From Acanthochlamys bracteata (lineage: Eukaryota; Streptophyta; Magnoliopsida; Pandanales; Velloziaceae): DNA of 64,000 nucleotides. Below, one piece after another: positions 23,924-38,900 of the stretch. The notes below the pieces were generated by a model. It did not search any database and was not told the DNA's origin. It was given only the letters and a program-made list of their open reading frames with translations. The DNA is taken from the NCBI GenBank assembly GCA_019914995.1, contig CM034132.1, positions 2,501 through 66,500 of the forward strand. The letters are read 5' to 3'. Numbering within the stretch: the first letter of the stretch is position 1; every line of letters starts with the position of its first letter. The position numbers were made by a program, and so were the translations under genes.

Positions 23924-26900
23924 TTGCATCGCAGACAAATACCCCGTCCGTCGACTTCGGCGGCGGCGGCACCGATGGCTGTTCCGGCAAGCGGGGGGAT
24001 TGCTTCGCTTACTATGCCTCCCCTTACCATGTCTATATCTATGATGCGCGTCGTTGGTGCCGGAGGCGTTGGCGGCGGGACCACATCCAGCAGCATCGAC
24101 TCTCTCAACAGAATCCTCGCCGACTTATGCACCAGAGGCCCCCCTAAAGAAGGCGCCGCCTCTGCTCTCAGGCGACACGTGGAGGAAGAAGCTCGCGATC
24201 TCACCGGTGAAGCTTTCTCCCGCTTCATGGACCAGCTCTACGACCGAATCTCCGCTCTCCTCGACAGCACCGAGTACACCGACAATCTAGGCGCCCTTCG
24301 CGCCATTGACGAGCTCATCGACGTTAACACCGGGGAGAGCGCTTCCAAGGTCTCAAGATTCTCGACCTACATGCGCACCGTCTTCGAAGTCAAGCGCGAT
24401 CCGGATATCCTCGCACTCGCGAGCAAGGTTCTTGGCCATCTCGCTAGAGCGGGAGGCGCCATGACCGCCGATCAAGTCGAGAGGCAGATCAAGAACGCTT
24501 TGGCATGGCTTCATGGGGAAAGGATCGAGTACCGCCGCTTCGCAGCAGTACTCATCCTCAAAGTATGCACCTTCCTGCAAAACCTTTGGATTCACTGATG
24601 AAGTTTTGGTTTCAATCTTATGATTTCGCTTCGCAGGAGATGGCAGAGAACGCATCCACAGTCTTCAATGTTCATGTTCCTGAATTTGTGGATGCCATAT
24701 GGTTTGCATTGAGGGATCCAAAATTGGATATTCGCGAAAAAGCAGTCGAAGCTCTGCGGGCATGTCTGCGAGTCATCGAGAAGCGAGAGACACGTTGGAG
24801 AGTTCAATGGTGTGATGATTCTCTCCCCTTTTGTTCTCTTGCTGTCATCTCTTGTGCAAAACCTAAACTTTATCCCTGTTTGGTGATGCCTTCTGTTGTT
24901 CTCAAAAGTCGATCACTTTTCGTGCTGTTGTCTGTAGCTGCCAACTCATTTTGACTTTCTCACTGTCACTTTTGTGCTGTCTTACTAGGTACTACCGTAT
25001 GTGCGAAGCCGCACAAGTTGGACTCGGAAGGAACGCTTCTGTTCATAGTATACATGGCTCGTTACTTGCCGTCGGGGAACTATTGAGGTATTTGGGTTTT
25101 GGCCATTGTCATTTATATTTGAGGTGCTCTGTGATAAACAAACTGTAGGGACTTGCATTTGCATTTTGACTTAAATCCGCTTTCTTGCTAATTGTTTCAA
25201 TTATATTCAGTGTGAATATGCGTGAGTATACTATAAAAGCAAGTATGTATTTGCAATTGAAGACGTTAAAGTTGTTATGAGAGATGAAATGTATTTTCAG
25301 ACGCTTCATCACTTTGCACTAATTATGAGGTCCTTATTCACCGAGAGTTTCATCAATTCATGGCATCTCTCTAACAATGTTCAGTGAAATTGCCAAACAA
25401 ACTGCATGTCAATTGTACAAGGATAATGGCATTAACTTCGCAGAGTTTGTTTGAAAGGCGCGTCTTGTAGGCAGGGCAAGTTGAAGTGTAGCCTGTTGTA
25501 GACGTTCTGGCAATTCTTTTTCTTACTAGACTCTTTTTTCTACTAAGTGTATCTTAAACATTTATTGCTCATTGAGTCAAAGCTTTTCTATTATGAATTC
25601 TGTTAAGTGGGATTGCTAGTCCCTGACGTTTCTATATCATGATGAACTTCTTTTGTGCCAGGAATACAGGCGAATTTATGATGTCCAGGTACAGAGAGGT
25701 TGCTGATATTGTTTTGAAGTATTTGGAGCATCGGGACCGTCTGGTTCGTCTTAGCATAACATCATTGCTACCACGTATTGCTCACTTCTTGCGGGATCGC
25801 TTCGTAACGAATTATCTCCAGGTTGTATTTTCGGGGCTCTGTGTAGAGCCTCTGTTTTATTATTTGATAGAAAGACTTACCTTCTGGAGCTATATTGATT
25901 ATTCACCCAAATGTTTCCATATGTAGATATGCATGGATCACATTCTTGTGGTTCTACGTAACCCAGCCGAGCGTGCTAGTGGTTTTATTGCTCTTGGAGA
26001 GATGGCTGGTGCTTTGGATGGTGAGCTTGTGCCATATTTGCCTACCATAGTGTTACACTTGCGGGAAGCAGTAAGTTCCAAAATTAGCTCGTTGTCATAC
26101 TGCCTGAAGCTTCTTACCGCTACTCACTGATGATGCTATCTCTATTATAGATTTCTCCTCGTAGAGGAAAACCATCACTTGAGGCATTAACTTGTCTTGG
26201 AAATTTTGCTAAAGCCATGGGTCCTGCCATGGAACCTCATATTCGTGGACTGCTGGGTGTTATGTTTTCGGCTGGTCTTTCTCAGATCCTAGTGGGGGAA
26301 CTTGAGCAAATAACTCTCAGGCAAGAGTAAATCTGCAGGCTATCTCTTTTCAACTTTTCATGGTTAATGATTTATTTTATGGTCTCACTCTTGCAGTATC
26401 CCATCCCTGTTACCTACAATACAAGAGCGCTTGTTCGAGAGTATTTCCTTAGCACTTGTGAAGACTCCGTCATCCCAGCCAAGAAGTAGCACTGGTGCAG
26501 TCCGTGCTAATGCTACTGTTCCTCAACAATTTTCAGAAGTTGGTGGACCTGCACTTGTCCAACTGGCATTACGCACTCTAGCTTCTTTTAATTTCAAGGT
26601 GAGTTCTCTTGCATATCTTCCTTCCAATGTATGTATGACATCTAACATTCTTGATTTGTTAGCAGGGCCATGAACTTCTTGAATTTGCTCGAGAAGTTGT
26701 TGTTGTTTACTTGGAGGATGAAGATGGTGCAACTAGGAGGGATGCTGCCTTATGCTGTTGCAGATTAGTTGCAAGTTCTCTTTCTGGTTTATCTGGTCCA
26801 CAGTTTAGTCCAAGTAGGTCCAACAGACTTGGAGGAGTGAAACGTCGTCATCTTGCTGAGGAGGTTTTGCCCCTAAACTTGAAATGAGAATAGGAGGATA

Positions 26901-29900
26901 TGAGTACGCCATTCTGTATACAAGAACTGACATATTGAAGAATTTTGAACGGAAATTTTTTTGGACATTAACTTTGTAAACTTCAAAGGCGAACAACTAC
27001 CAAATGTTTAGTAGTGCATTTATTACAGTCTCACTGAAGAAAAACCTGGCCTAGAACGATCTCATTGAGCACTTTTTCTTCTTTCTTTTAAAGTTTCCAG
27101 AGTAAACTATTTCAGTTATTGAAAAGATTCTTATTATTTCATAGCATTCCATAGAAGCATTTATCTGAAAATAATGTACTGATAAGTTGGTTAAACTAGA
27201 ATTGATTATTTGAAGTTGTAGATTATTGACCCTTTTGCTTTATCTGCAGATCATGGAAAAACTTCTTATTGCTGCTGTGGCTGATGCTGATGTGAGTGTA
27301 AGGCGTTCCATATTTTTATCATTGCATGGCAATGGCAGTTTTGATGAGTATCTGGCTCAGGCTGATAGCTTGTCATCCATTTTTGTTGCTTTAAACGATG
27401 AGGTAATGTCTAAGATCGACGATGTTCCATACTTTAGGGTGCATTGTGCCTATTTTGAATTCCAGATATGATGTTTCATTCTCCTTAGATAACTTAATTA
27501 AAAATATGGCTTAAATTTGAAAAAGAATTATAATAATATGTAGCCAATCTTCTCGTGTTTGTCTTAGGTAGTAGTTGGATGTTTTCAGATTGTTTGGAGT
27601 TTAGCTGGAATAATATTCATTCTTGTATTAGACAAATAACAAAGGACATCCCAGTAATAGATGATTTCTTTGACATTAACCCTTTCGAAGTTGTATTTTG
27701 TTATCTTATGCATAGTTATCTACAAAACTGACATAAGTTTCCATCTTATTTGCTGTTAAATGCTGATGCTTTATTCTGGTTATGTTCACAGGACTTTAAG
27801 GTGCGCGACCTTGCAATATCTGTGACCGGCAGATTATCTGAAAGAAATCCTGCCTATGTTCTTCCGGCACTTCGGCGACATCTTATACAATTGTTGACCT
27901 ATCTAGAGCAAAGGTAGTTAAGCATTCCATCGAATTGTTCATTATGATCAACCTCTTCTTGGAAAGATTTTGATTTTGTTGTCTTCTACGAGATGTTTTG
28001 CAGTGCGGACAGCAAATGCAGAGAGGAAAGTGCTAAACTTTTGGGTTGCTTAATTCGCAATTGTGAACGCCTAATAATTCCATATATTGCACCAATTCAT
28101 AAGGTATGCAGTTGTATATATGATTGACACCTCAAAATTTGGACTACTCTCTGTCATCCTTTAGGAAAAAGTGATATAATCTAGTTCTTTACATAGGCTC
28201 AATGTCTTCCTCTTATATGCATTATGTAACAAGAAGTCTTTGCCATTTACCACAACATCATTTCAGGCACTTGTTGCACGTCTCCGCGAAGGCACAGGAG
28301 TTAATGCTAACAATGGCGTTGTTACTGGTGTCCTTGCTACAGTTGGAGAGCTTGCAAAAGTGGTAGGGGCAAATAGTCATCATTCCATTTTTAGGTCATT
28401 CATGTTTGGGTTTTTGTCTTTTAAATGTTGCTGTTAATGCAATATACGTTGATCCCACCCGGACCTTTTAGATAGACTTAGATTATGAGATACTCTGTGA
28501 CATTCTTCTTCAGTCGATCCTTAACCCACTAAGCTAAGCCAACGACATAGATTTTTTGCAAGATCCATAAAGATTTGACCAGATTTTGTGGGTGGTTGCC
28601 TAATTTCAATCCTACTCCTTTAACTTGGGACCAGCTACATGGAAGATCTAGCGATTAGTTGTGTTTATCTTGTAGATGCTTTTGATTGAAGGGCATCTTA
28701 TGTCTGTCCACTTTTTGATGTTTTACAAAAAGAATCGGGATAACTATTGTTAGTTTTTTTATCATTGCTTAGGGCGGTTTTGCAATGAGGCGTTATCTCC
28801 AGGAACTTATGCCTTTGATAGTTGAAGCACTCATGGATGGAGCTGCTACTAATAAACGAGAAGTAGCTGTAGCTACTCTTGGTCAAGTCGTACAGAGTAC
28901 AGGGTATGTGCCAATACTGCGGCCCTAGATTGCTTACCTATGTTAAAATTAATGCATAATTGCTCTCTTTCTTTATCTTTCTTGTTGGATTTCTTTCTCT
29001 GATCCTTTGCTTAATAGTCACCATCTTTTGACATCACTGATGTTCCTGAGTATTCTCTATAAGCAGAAGTTAAATCACACTCCTAACAGCTGGCAATACT
29101 CCAAAGGACATCTTTGTGCATTCATCTTGTATGATTACATTAGTACTTGTGAAATACTGTAGGCTAAGATCAATGAAGTGCTACAAAGTCAAGACAATAC
29201 GTGTCTGTTCCATGGTTGTTAGTATTTGTTGACTTTTTCATGCAAATTAGTCTACGGAAGCTTAGCAACTTCTGACAGTTTGTTTTTTTTCTCTCTTTCC
29301 CTGGAAATCACATCATAATTGTGTCTTGACTCATAGAAAAGAATGCATGGGATTTGTTACTAGGTCCCTATCAGGTGCCATAAGTTGTCATATTCTTGTC
29401 TCATATTTCTTACAATTTTATTTTTATTTTTAGCTAGTTCTATTCATTACTGTGATGCTTAGGATGAAGCACTAGTGGCTGTAAGTTATCATAATTTGTG
29501 ACTTGTTGACATAATTGGAAAGAGACTTTCTAAATGCGTTGAAGCCTAGAAAGAGCTAGCTGATTCAAAGAACATTTAATATACATTTACATCCATTTTG
29601 TACTAACATTCCTTTGCCATGTGACACATCTCCAGCTACGTTATATCACCATACAATGAATATCCACAGCTCCTAGGTTTACTTTTGAAGTTGTTGAATG
29701 GTGACTTGGAGTGGTCCACTAGAATGGAAGTCCTGAGGGTATGCCTTTTCAAAATAGTCTGGTCTTGAATAGTCCATAGTTTCAGTGGGATTGAAGGTAT
29801 AAATTTCAGGTTCTTGGGATTATGGGTGCGCTGGATCCTCATGCCCATAAGAGGAATCAGCAGCTCTTGCCAGGCCCTCATGGGGAAGTCAATCGCGCAG

Positions 29901-32900
29901 CAGGAGAAGCTGGTCACCATATTGTTTCAACAGAAGATTTTCCTATGGAACTCTTGCCATCGTTTACCACTTCCGAAGATTATTACTCCACGGTAGAATT
30001 TGTTTACCAATATAGTTTCGTTTGCAACATAGTTTTTGCTAATTCTATTTGCTGAAATAGGTTGCTATCAGTTCACTCATGCGAATTCTTAGAGATCCAT
30101 CTCTCGCCAGTTATCACCAAAAGGTGGTGGGATCTCTTTTGTATATATTCAAGGTATATATATATATTTTTTATGCATACTTGTGTTTTTGATAATTTTA
30201 TTTGTGTTGTGAAGTTCCTGACTTCTTGTCCATTGTTTCTCTCTGTAGTCCATGGGGCTTGCTTGTGTTCCATATCTACCTAAGGTAAGAAAGTTATACC
30301 AAAATTCTGATGCTTCCTTTCTTTCTGTTTTAGTGTTATAGTTGGTATGCTTGACTTTCAGTTGAATCGTTCTCTCTGGTGAAGCTCATGTTGTATAATC
30401 CTTATACCTTTTGCCGCAATTCACATGGAAAACTGAAAATATGTTGTTGTTTGCTTTAGCACTTTTGGGCCTTTGGCACATGTGGTTTTTTTTTAATCTT
30501 GTCGTGCACGTCCCTTGTGTTGAATTTTGTAAAAAGTGAACTTTTTACAACCTTTGTGGTAACATGGATTTTTTGTGCACTGGCAAGAATAACATACTAT
30601 GGAATGTGTATTAGCTCTAAATTTGCATCTGCAATGTAACTCTTTTGTGGATTTTGTCATTTCTAATGCTCATTAAATTTTGGTTGCTAACATTCATTTA
30701 GTACTTTATTAGATGTCTTCTGTTATCTGTCTGTGAGAATGTCGACATGGACAACATAATATCCTGGTAGTAATTTTAAAACGTCATGTGTTTTCGATAT
30801 CAGCAAAATTTTGCAGGCATAGGATGGAATTAATGGAATAATCTAGCCTTAGTGATTATTTATGAAAATTAATCTTGCGCAACCAATTTTAAAAGAAACA
30901 TAGAATTTGAGTGACAACTTACCAAAAATCTTTACACATATAGATAACAGTTCCATAGTCCTCAAGTGACTTTGTTTCAAGCGCGGTTCAGGAGGGAGTC
31001 TATACAACTCTCCGGCTGCCTGGTCGTTCCCACTTTGTAGGTAGCCCTCTATGCCGATGGGTACTATAGGAAGATGTTGTTATGAGCAAATGACATGCAT
31101 AACTATCAGAGAGGCTTTGAATGGGTACTCAATCAAAGAGGCTATTTAATGTGAATGTTCTAGTTTCCAAGAGCTTGTACATCTATTCAGAAAGTGAGGA
31201 CTGCATTTTCCTGTCTAAGAATTGATTATGCAGTATGTACCTTCATAAAGTAGACTACAGAATTGTTGTAAATTAAGGGTGTCCTCTTTTAATAGTGCAA
31301 TTGATCTCTTAGAATATTTTCTTTAACCAATTGCCTTTAAATCGTTTTCTATGTTCGTAGGTGGTCCCTGACCTGTTTCATGCTATTCGCACTTGTGAAG
31401 ATGGTCTAAAGGAGTACATAACTTGGAAGCTTGGTACACTTGTATCTATAGTGCGGCAGGTTCGTTTTGATTATTATATGGTTATATACTTACATTTCTA
31501 TCTGAAAGGCTCTCTAATAGAAGAGTGATACAAAAAGTCTGATGCCTTTGCAGCATATACACAAGTACTTGCCAGATCTACTTAATCTCATTTCTGAATT
31601 GTGGGCTACTTCCTTCAGTTTACCTGCTACTAATCGTACAACACACAGCTCTCCTGTAAGGATGCAACTGTATGCTAACTTTTCTGTGTCAGTCTTTCTT
31701 GAAGAAGTTCAATTTTGTTGATAGCTTACACAAGTCTGTCTTTTAGGCTATAGCATTTGTGCTTCTTGACTATGGCAGGATGGAACCTTTTTAGGCAAAT
31801 CTAAGTATGGTTTCTTTATTGTAGAACTTTTTTGTAGATCTGCTAAAGGATTATCTGATGAGATATCTGAACAATTGCTATACAAAATACTTAAATTCTA
31901 GAGATATGTAATGACATTTAGCACGCACACTAAAAGGGCACTCCAAAAGCTGCAGACTGTGTCTGGTATATACGATCAATGTTTGCACCCCAATCTTCTG
32001 ATGTGGCAGTGTCCATAATTGCCAACCCTGAATGGAATTGTCCACAAGATTGGTTTCTTGAATTATATAAGATCTTGGTTTGGTATACATTGAAAAGAAT
32101 TTCTTGAAGCATGTCCTGCTGTTTATGGATGTTCGTTCTTTACTTGCAATGTTACACTGATACAAGTCTACAGTAACTCGCGTTATCCTCCTTGATGAGA
32201 TGCTAGATTAGCACTTACCCTGGTTTCCGTTCATGATTGTCATAAAGGCATGATGCTTTTTACCATTTGTATACGCTATGTAAAAAAGCACCATTTGAGT
32301 TTGCACTTCCTTGTCTTTGGAAGAATCTAAATCTTTGTGTATGACCTGCACACCTTCGTTTTATGCTAAAATGACTTGTATGGATATATATTTGCTATTA
32401 CAAATCACACACTTCCACAGTGATCCTTGGTTAATTAACTGCCTTTTTGGCAGATTTTACACCTCGTGGAGCAGCTATGCCTGGCTCTTAATGATGAATT
32501 TAGGACATACCTTCCACCAATTCTTCCTTATTGTATACAAGTTTTAAGTGATGCAGAACGATGCAATGATTACAGCCATGTTCCTGACATTTTGCATACT
32601 CTTGAGGTTTTCGGTGGTTGGTGACTTTTTAACCTTGCATTTTCATTGGTCGAATAAAGAATGAACTGCTATTAAAGCCAGACTTGCTGGATATTTTTTT
32701 CCAGGGAACTTGGATGAACATATGCATTTACTTCTGCCTGCACTCATTCGCTTATTTAAGGTTGATGCTTCAGTTGACATTAGAAGATGTGCGATTAATA
32801 CTCTGACAAAGCTCATTCCAAAAGTGCAGGTTATCTGAGCTATTATGTGATCCATATTCTAGATTGTTTATGGTGTAAATTTTGAGCTGATTTCTGTTGC

Positions 32901-35900
32901 TTTGATATGTTATTTCCTCTACGAACAGGTCAGTGGTCATGTTTCTACACTAGTGCATCATTTGAAGCTTGTGCTAGACGGGTAAGATGCCATTACCGCT
33001 TGCTTTTTTTCTTATACAAAAGAGGCATTCAGAAAAACCTTACTTTAAGGAGTATGTTGAACATGTTCCGGTTCACAAAATTTTTTATTGTTAGACCAAA
33101 CACAATTTGCTGTTGTTGGCTGGTTTTCTTAACTACGTTGAATATGCCTGAAGAATATCTTTACTAAATTAACAACATATTTAGTTGCATCAAGTGAGCT
33201 ATCCTGAGCAGTAAGCAATTTGTTAATTTCTTGGCTTCATGTAAATCACATCAGTAGACTGGCTTGAGTTTCAGATTTCCAACCTCCCTCCTTACTGTTT
33301 GCAATGTAAATTAAGTTTAATAAGCTGGAATCCATTATACTCCAATTCTGTTGGAATGCACGTGGAATTGTCAAAAAATGCTGTTATCCAGTTAGCAACA
33401 CTTTTTACCATGTGATTCCATTATACTCCAATTTCTTCTTGTAATTGGAATGCATGTAAAATTGTTGGAGAAAGCCTTTATTTTAGTTAGCAACTATACT
33501 TGAAACATCAACTTGACAGGAATAATGATGAACTACGAAGAGATGCTGCTGATGCTTTGTGCTGCCTAGCACATACTCTTGGGAAAGACTTCACAATCTT
33601 TATTCCTTCAATCCATAAGCTTCTTCTGAAGCACCATTTACGGGTCTGTTTTTTTTAATTATTATTTTTTAATCAATTCAAATAGAGCTTGCCTTTTGGC
33701 CAGTATAAAATTCGGGCTCTTTTTCCCTTTCAGCACAGAGATTTTGAAGAAATTGAAGGTCGTTTACTTAGACGAGAGCCACTTATTGTGGAGAGGTTGT
33801 CTGTGCAAAAGCTAACTTGTCACATTTCCCCTGATATCATTAGTGATCCTCTGAATGATGTGGAGAGTGATCCATATGAGGAAGGAACTGATACAAACAG
33901 GCAACCAAGAAGTCATCAAGTAAATTCCTGTTCCTTCTCGTCATAATATTTATTTGTGAGCCATCTTTTTAATAGGTTCTGTTACTACCTCTTTAAAGCT
34001 TGGTTTTAAATTTAACATCAATCACTTAGGTCAGAACTACTGTTTTTGTGCCAAAGACGGTGCTGGATGTTTTCTTGTTAGGCCGATAAAGATGCCTTTC
34101 TCTCTTTGTCTCTCCTAGAGTCTTATTAACTTTATCTGTCCTTTGTGTTTAGAATGGTACAGTGCACCCTTCATGTGATGGGTACCTTTCCAACCACATT
34201 CCAAGTGTTGGAGAGACATCAAGAATGCACTTAGATATGTCCCTTAAATGCACTTAGACACGTGTTTTCTTATAAATGGAGAACCTCTTGTCTCTGGGAC
34301 TACAAATCTTCCTTAACTAGGGTGACCTTCTGTGACAATAACTGCCTCCTCTAGGTTAATGATGTACGGTTAAGGACTGCCGGGGAGGCTTCTCAAAGAA
34401 GTACCAAGGAAGATTGGGCAGAGTGGATGAGACATTTTAGCATTGAACTGCTCAAGGAATCACCTTCTCCGGCTTTACGTACCTGTGCGAGGCTTGCACA
34501 ATTGCAGGTGCACCAGTTGTTTTTTGTTTGGCTCTGTGTTGTGATAATATTGACTCTAACTAGGGTTCTATGCAGCCATCTGTTGGGCGAGAATTGTTTG
34601 CAGCTGGTTTTGCCAGTTGTTGGGCACAAATGAATGAAACATCGCAGGAGCAGTTAGTAAGAAATCTTAAAACAGCTTTCTCTTCGCAGAATATTCCTCC
34701 TGAGATCCTCGCTGCGCTGCTAAATCTGGTAGTATACATTACTTTCGTCCTTTGCTGTTGATATGCTTTGGTTTGATTTACGATATGCTTGCTCTAATTT
34801 TTAGGCGGAGTTTATGGAACTTGATGAGAAACCACTTCCAATTGATACTCGTCTCCTTGGTGCTCTTGCTGAAAAGGTTCGTTTATATTGTTATTATGCT
34901 TTCATGAATTAACAGAGCCTTGATTGTTTCTTTATATAAACTCTACTGCTTCACCTTGTTCTGATTTTAAAAAGCTCTTTTATTGTAGTGTCGGGCCTTT
35001 GCTAAGGCACTTCATTACAAGGAAATGGAATTTGAAGTTGCACAGTCCAAGAAAATGGGCACCAATCCAGTTACTGTGGTTGAATCCCTTATCCATATAA
35101 ATAATCAGTTACATCAGCATGAGGTTGGCGTCTGACTCTTTCTGAAGCATTAAATGCCTATATATTGCCTCTTGGTTTTCCAATGTCCGGAATATTCACA
35201 ATCCTAATCAGTTTTGGATTTATTTTCCTAGGCTGCTGTCGGGATATTAACTTACTCTCAGCAACATTTAGATGTTCAACTTAAGGAATCCTGGTAATAT
35301 TTACTATGAAATGAAGGCACTCCATTTTGTTTCCTATGTTATCATATGTTAGCACTTATGTTATTGTACATTGGTATCTGGTATCAAATATAATACGGTA
35401 CATTATTGTACTACATTTGCTACATATCAATGCTATAAGAACAATTCAATGTGCTTTGGAATGTCTAACTTAATTTATGTAGATTATTCCCTTTATCTAG
35501 TAATCAATGAAGTACTTCTTTGCTTAATATTGTTTGTTCTTTGATAGACGTTTGAGATAATTTACCATTCTTGTTTATATGATTTTTGTTTATTACAGTG
35601 CATTCAGTCATGGGTCAATGCTTTTTTTGATTGAGTTATCTACAAGACTACAATATTAGTATAGGATTTGGGGCCAGGTTGAGTGAGTCCATGTAAGCAC
35701 TCTCTTCATGCAGAATTAGCCTAGATAGGAACATAAAACATCTTACTTCTTCCAGAATATGGATTACTGAAATTAAAATTAGAACGTATAAATACAGTTG
35801 TCTCTGCATACACACACATTTAATTGCATGTGTGGCATCCTCTTCTTCCCCCTCCCCAAAGTTGTTGCTCTCTTCATCTGTTATCTTTCTTTTTCCTTTT

Positions 35901-38900
35901 TTTTTTCTCTTTTTCCCCTTTATGTATATATTTGATCACCGGTTGTGTCGGTTTCATATAAGGTATGAGAAGTTGCAACGCTGGGAAGATGCACTCAAAG
36001 CTTATACTGCAAAATCATGTCAGGCAGGAAGCCCTTTGCAGAATCTTGACGCCACTGTAGGTTAGTATGAGGTCTTGATTTTCTTCTAAAGTTGAAAATA
36101 TTGTATTTGGTTTTGTTCATGTACTTGGTTTGAAATATCTCCTAGGTTTTGTGCTTATACTCTTGTTTGTAAGCATTGAGTTTGTTGCCTTCTGTTTTGT
36201 AGGACGTATGCGGTGCCTTGCAGCCTTGGCTCGCTGGGAAGAGCTTAACAATTTATGCAAAGAGCAGTGGTCACGTGCAGAGCCTGCAGCTCGGGTGGAA
36301 ATGGCTCCAATGGTATCTTCTCTTCCAAGATTTGAGTCTTCTGCTGATTCTTATTCATTCGGTAGTCCTTATGCCATGATCTAAGGCTGCTGATAACGTC
36401 TTTTCCAGTTAGTTGATTTTTTTGTTATTGATTTTACAATTTTAGGCTGCTAGTGCTGCTTGGAATATGGGAGAGTGGGATCAAATGTCAGATTATGTCT
36501 CACAACTGGATGATGGTGATGAAAGCAAACTTAGGATCGGTAGTACTACCGCAAGTAGTGATGGAAGCAGTAATGGTGCTTTCTTTAGGGCTGTTCTATT
36601 AGTTCGACGCAGAAAGGTACTCCGTTTGCGTTTTTGTTTCCAGGGTATCATTGTCTAGATCTGGGGTTTGAAAGAATATATCTTTATCAGTATGACGAAG
36701 CACGTGATTATGTTGAAAGAGCAAGAAAGTGTCTGGCAAATGAGCTAGCTGCACTGGTATATCCTATAAACACTAGAACCACCTCATTTCCTTATTTGTT
36801 TTTTTGTTGCTTGTGGTTGACTAAATGCATAACTGTTGGAAAATTAATATTTTCAGTGAATTTATACATGTACATGTCTTGTTATTTCTTATTGACTCTA
36901 AGCTGTGCTCATTTGAATATAGAACTGTTTTTCTCTAAATAATCATTCAGGAACTTTTGTTTCCGTTAATTGATTCACTCCTTTCTGAAATGATTTTGGA
37001 GCATAGCTAGTTATCACTATCCTGATTGTATGCTTCTTCTTGTGTTCTCTTTATAAATCTCATGTTAGCCCATTGTTTTGAGGGATAGTTGATTTGATAG
37101 CCAATAGAGCCATTGTGCATTATCAAGTTGAAACAGTGGCTTTAGCATCAAAAAACATTTTCATTTGTTGGCTCCCAATCAATTTGTTTTTATTGGTTGA
37201 CGCTTGACGTCCCGGCCTCTTACCATTAGTAATTGTCAAAAGTATTATGTTCAACTCCTGGCAAAAACAATGACATGTTTATGTTTTACTACTTGAAAAT
37301 GGGAACTTTTCTTAGATGCCACTTCGTTTCTAATCTGAAATTTTCTGTTCTTCTTGCTTCTTCCTTTTTTTACTTTTTTTACAAATGTAAGTTCTTGTTC
37401 CTGAGGCAACTTATGGTTCTTTTTTATTAGGTCCTAGAAAGCTATGAACGTGCTTACAGCAATATGGTTCGCGTTCAGCAGCTATCTGAGTTAGAGGAGG
37501 TATATCTTATTCTCAGCACTTCACCTGAGTTCATCTACTAGCATATTTCAATGTGGTACAATAATGATTACCATTTATAACTCAATCAGGTGATCGACTA
37601 TTGCACTCTTCCAATTGGTAATCCAGTTGCAGATAGTCGTAGAGAACTGATTCGTAACATGTGGAATGAGCGTATTCAAGGCACAAAGCGTAACGTTGAG
37701 GTGATTTATTACTGAAGCATATTTCTACCTCAACCTATAACAATGTGAATTCGAGTGTTATCGCTGGTCCAAAGCACTACCAATTTTGACTTGTCTATTT
37801 ATGAAGAGGCTTTTGACTTTTCTACTTGCAGATATATGCCTGCAACTATGTGAAACATTGATGGCTTTAAGACAATCATTTATGTGAAACATTGATGAAT
37901 TATCTGGTTGCTTTTATTTGCTGTTCTGATTTAAACAACAGAAGTTATTTTTCAGTAATACATCATCTCTGAAACTGTAGGTCTGGCAAGCACTTCTAGC
38001 TGTACGTGAGCTTGTGCTTCCCCCTTCTGAGGACATCGAAACATGGCTCAAGTTTGCCTCACTTTGCAGGAAAAGTGGCCGTATAAGCCATGCGAGATCT
38101 ACTTTGGTGAAGCTTCTACAGGTCTGTGTTCTAGGTAATACAGTACCTTCTGTTGCCAAGTGATCCTTGGTTCTAATCCTTTCTTGATCGGATTCCAGTA
38201 CGACCCAGACTTATATCCTGAGAATCTGTTGCGCAATGGACATCCACAAGTTGTGCTGGCCTATCTAAAATATCAGTGGTCTGTAGGCGATGATTTTAAG
38301 AGGAGGGAAGCTTTTCTAAGGCTGCAAGTATGTGTCAACTTTTCTATTGTTCACCTAATGGAGAAAGCTTATAACTTTACCTATTTTTTGGGTTTCACAT
38401 TGTGTTTTCTTTTTTTCTGATATTTATATTTATATCTTTCTTGTGGTATTAGGACTTATCTCTCGAGCTTGCCGCTGTTTCAAATAATTCATCAGGAACA
38501 TATGGTAATCCAGCCACTGCTTTGAGTAGTGGCATACCTCTCCTTGCTCGTGTCTATCTGACACTTGGGACTTGGAGGCGGGCCCTTTCTCCTGGATTGG
38601 ATGATGAGTCTATACAAGGTTCTTCAGGCTTCCTTTGTTGCCTTCTATTTCATATGTCAATAACACTTAATGTAGTATCTATATTTTATATGCAGATATT
38701 CTTGTATCATTCAGGAGTGCGACACAATGGGCTAAGGATTGGGGAAAAGCATGGCATACATGGGCTTTATTTAATACCGCTGTAATGTCTCATTATACTA
38801 TTAGGGGCAATCCTGTAATTGCAGGACAGTATGTTGTTGCTGCTGTCACTGGCTATTTCTACTCAATAGCTTGTGCGTCAACCGCAAAAGGAGTTGATGA

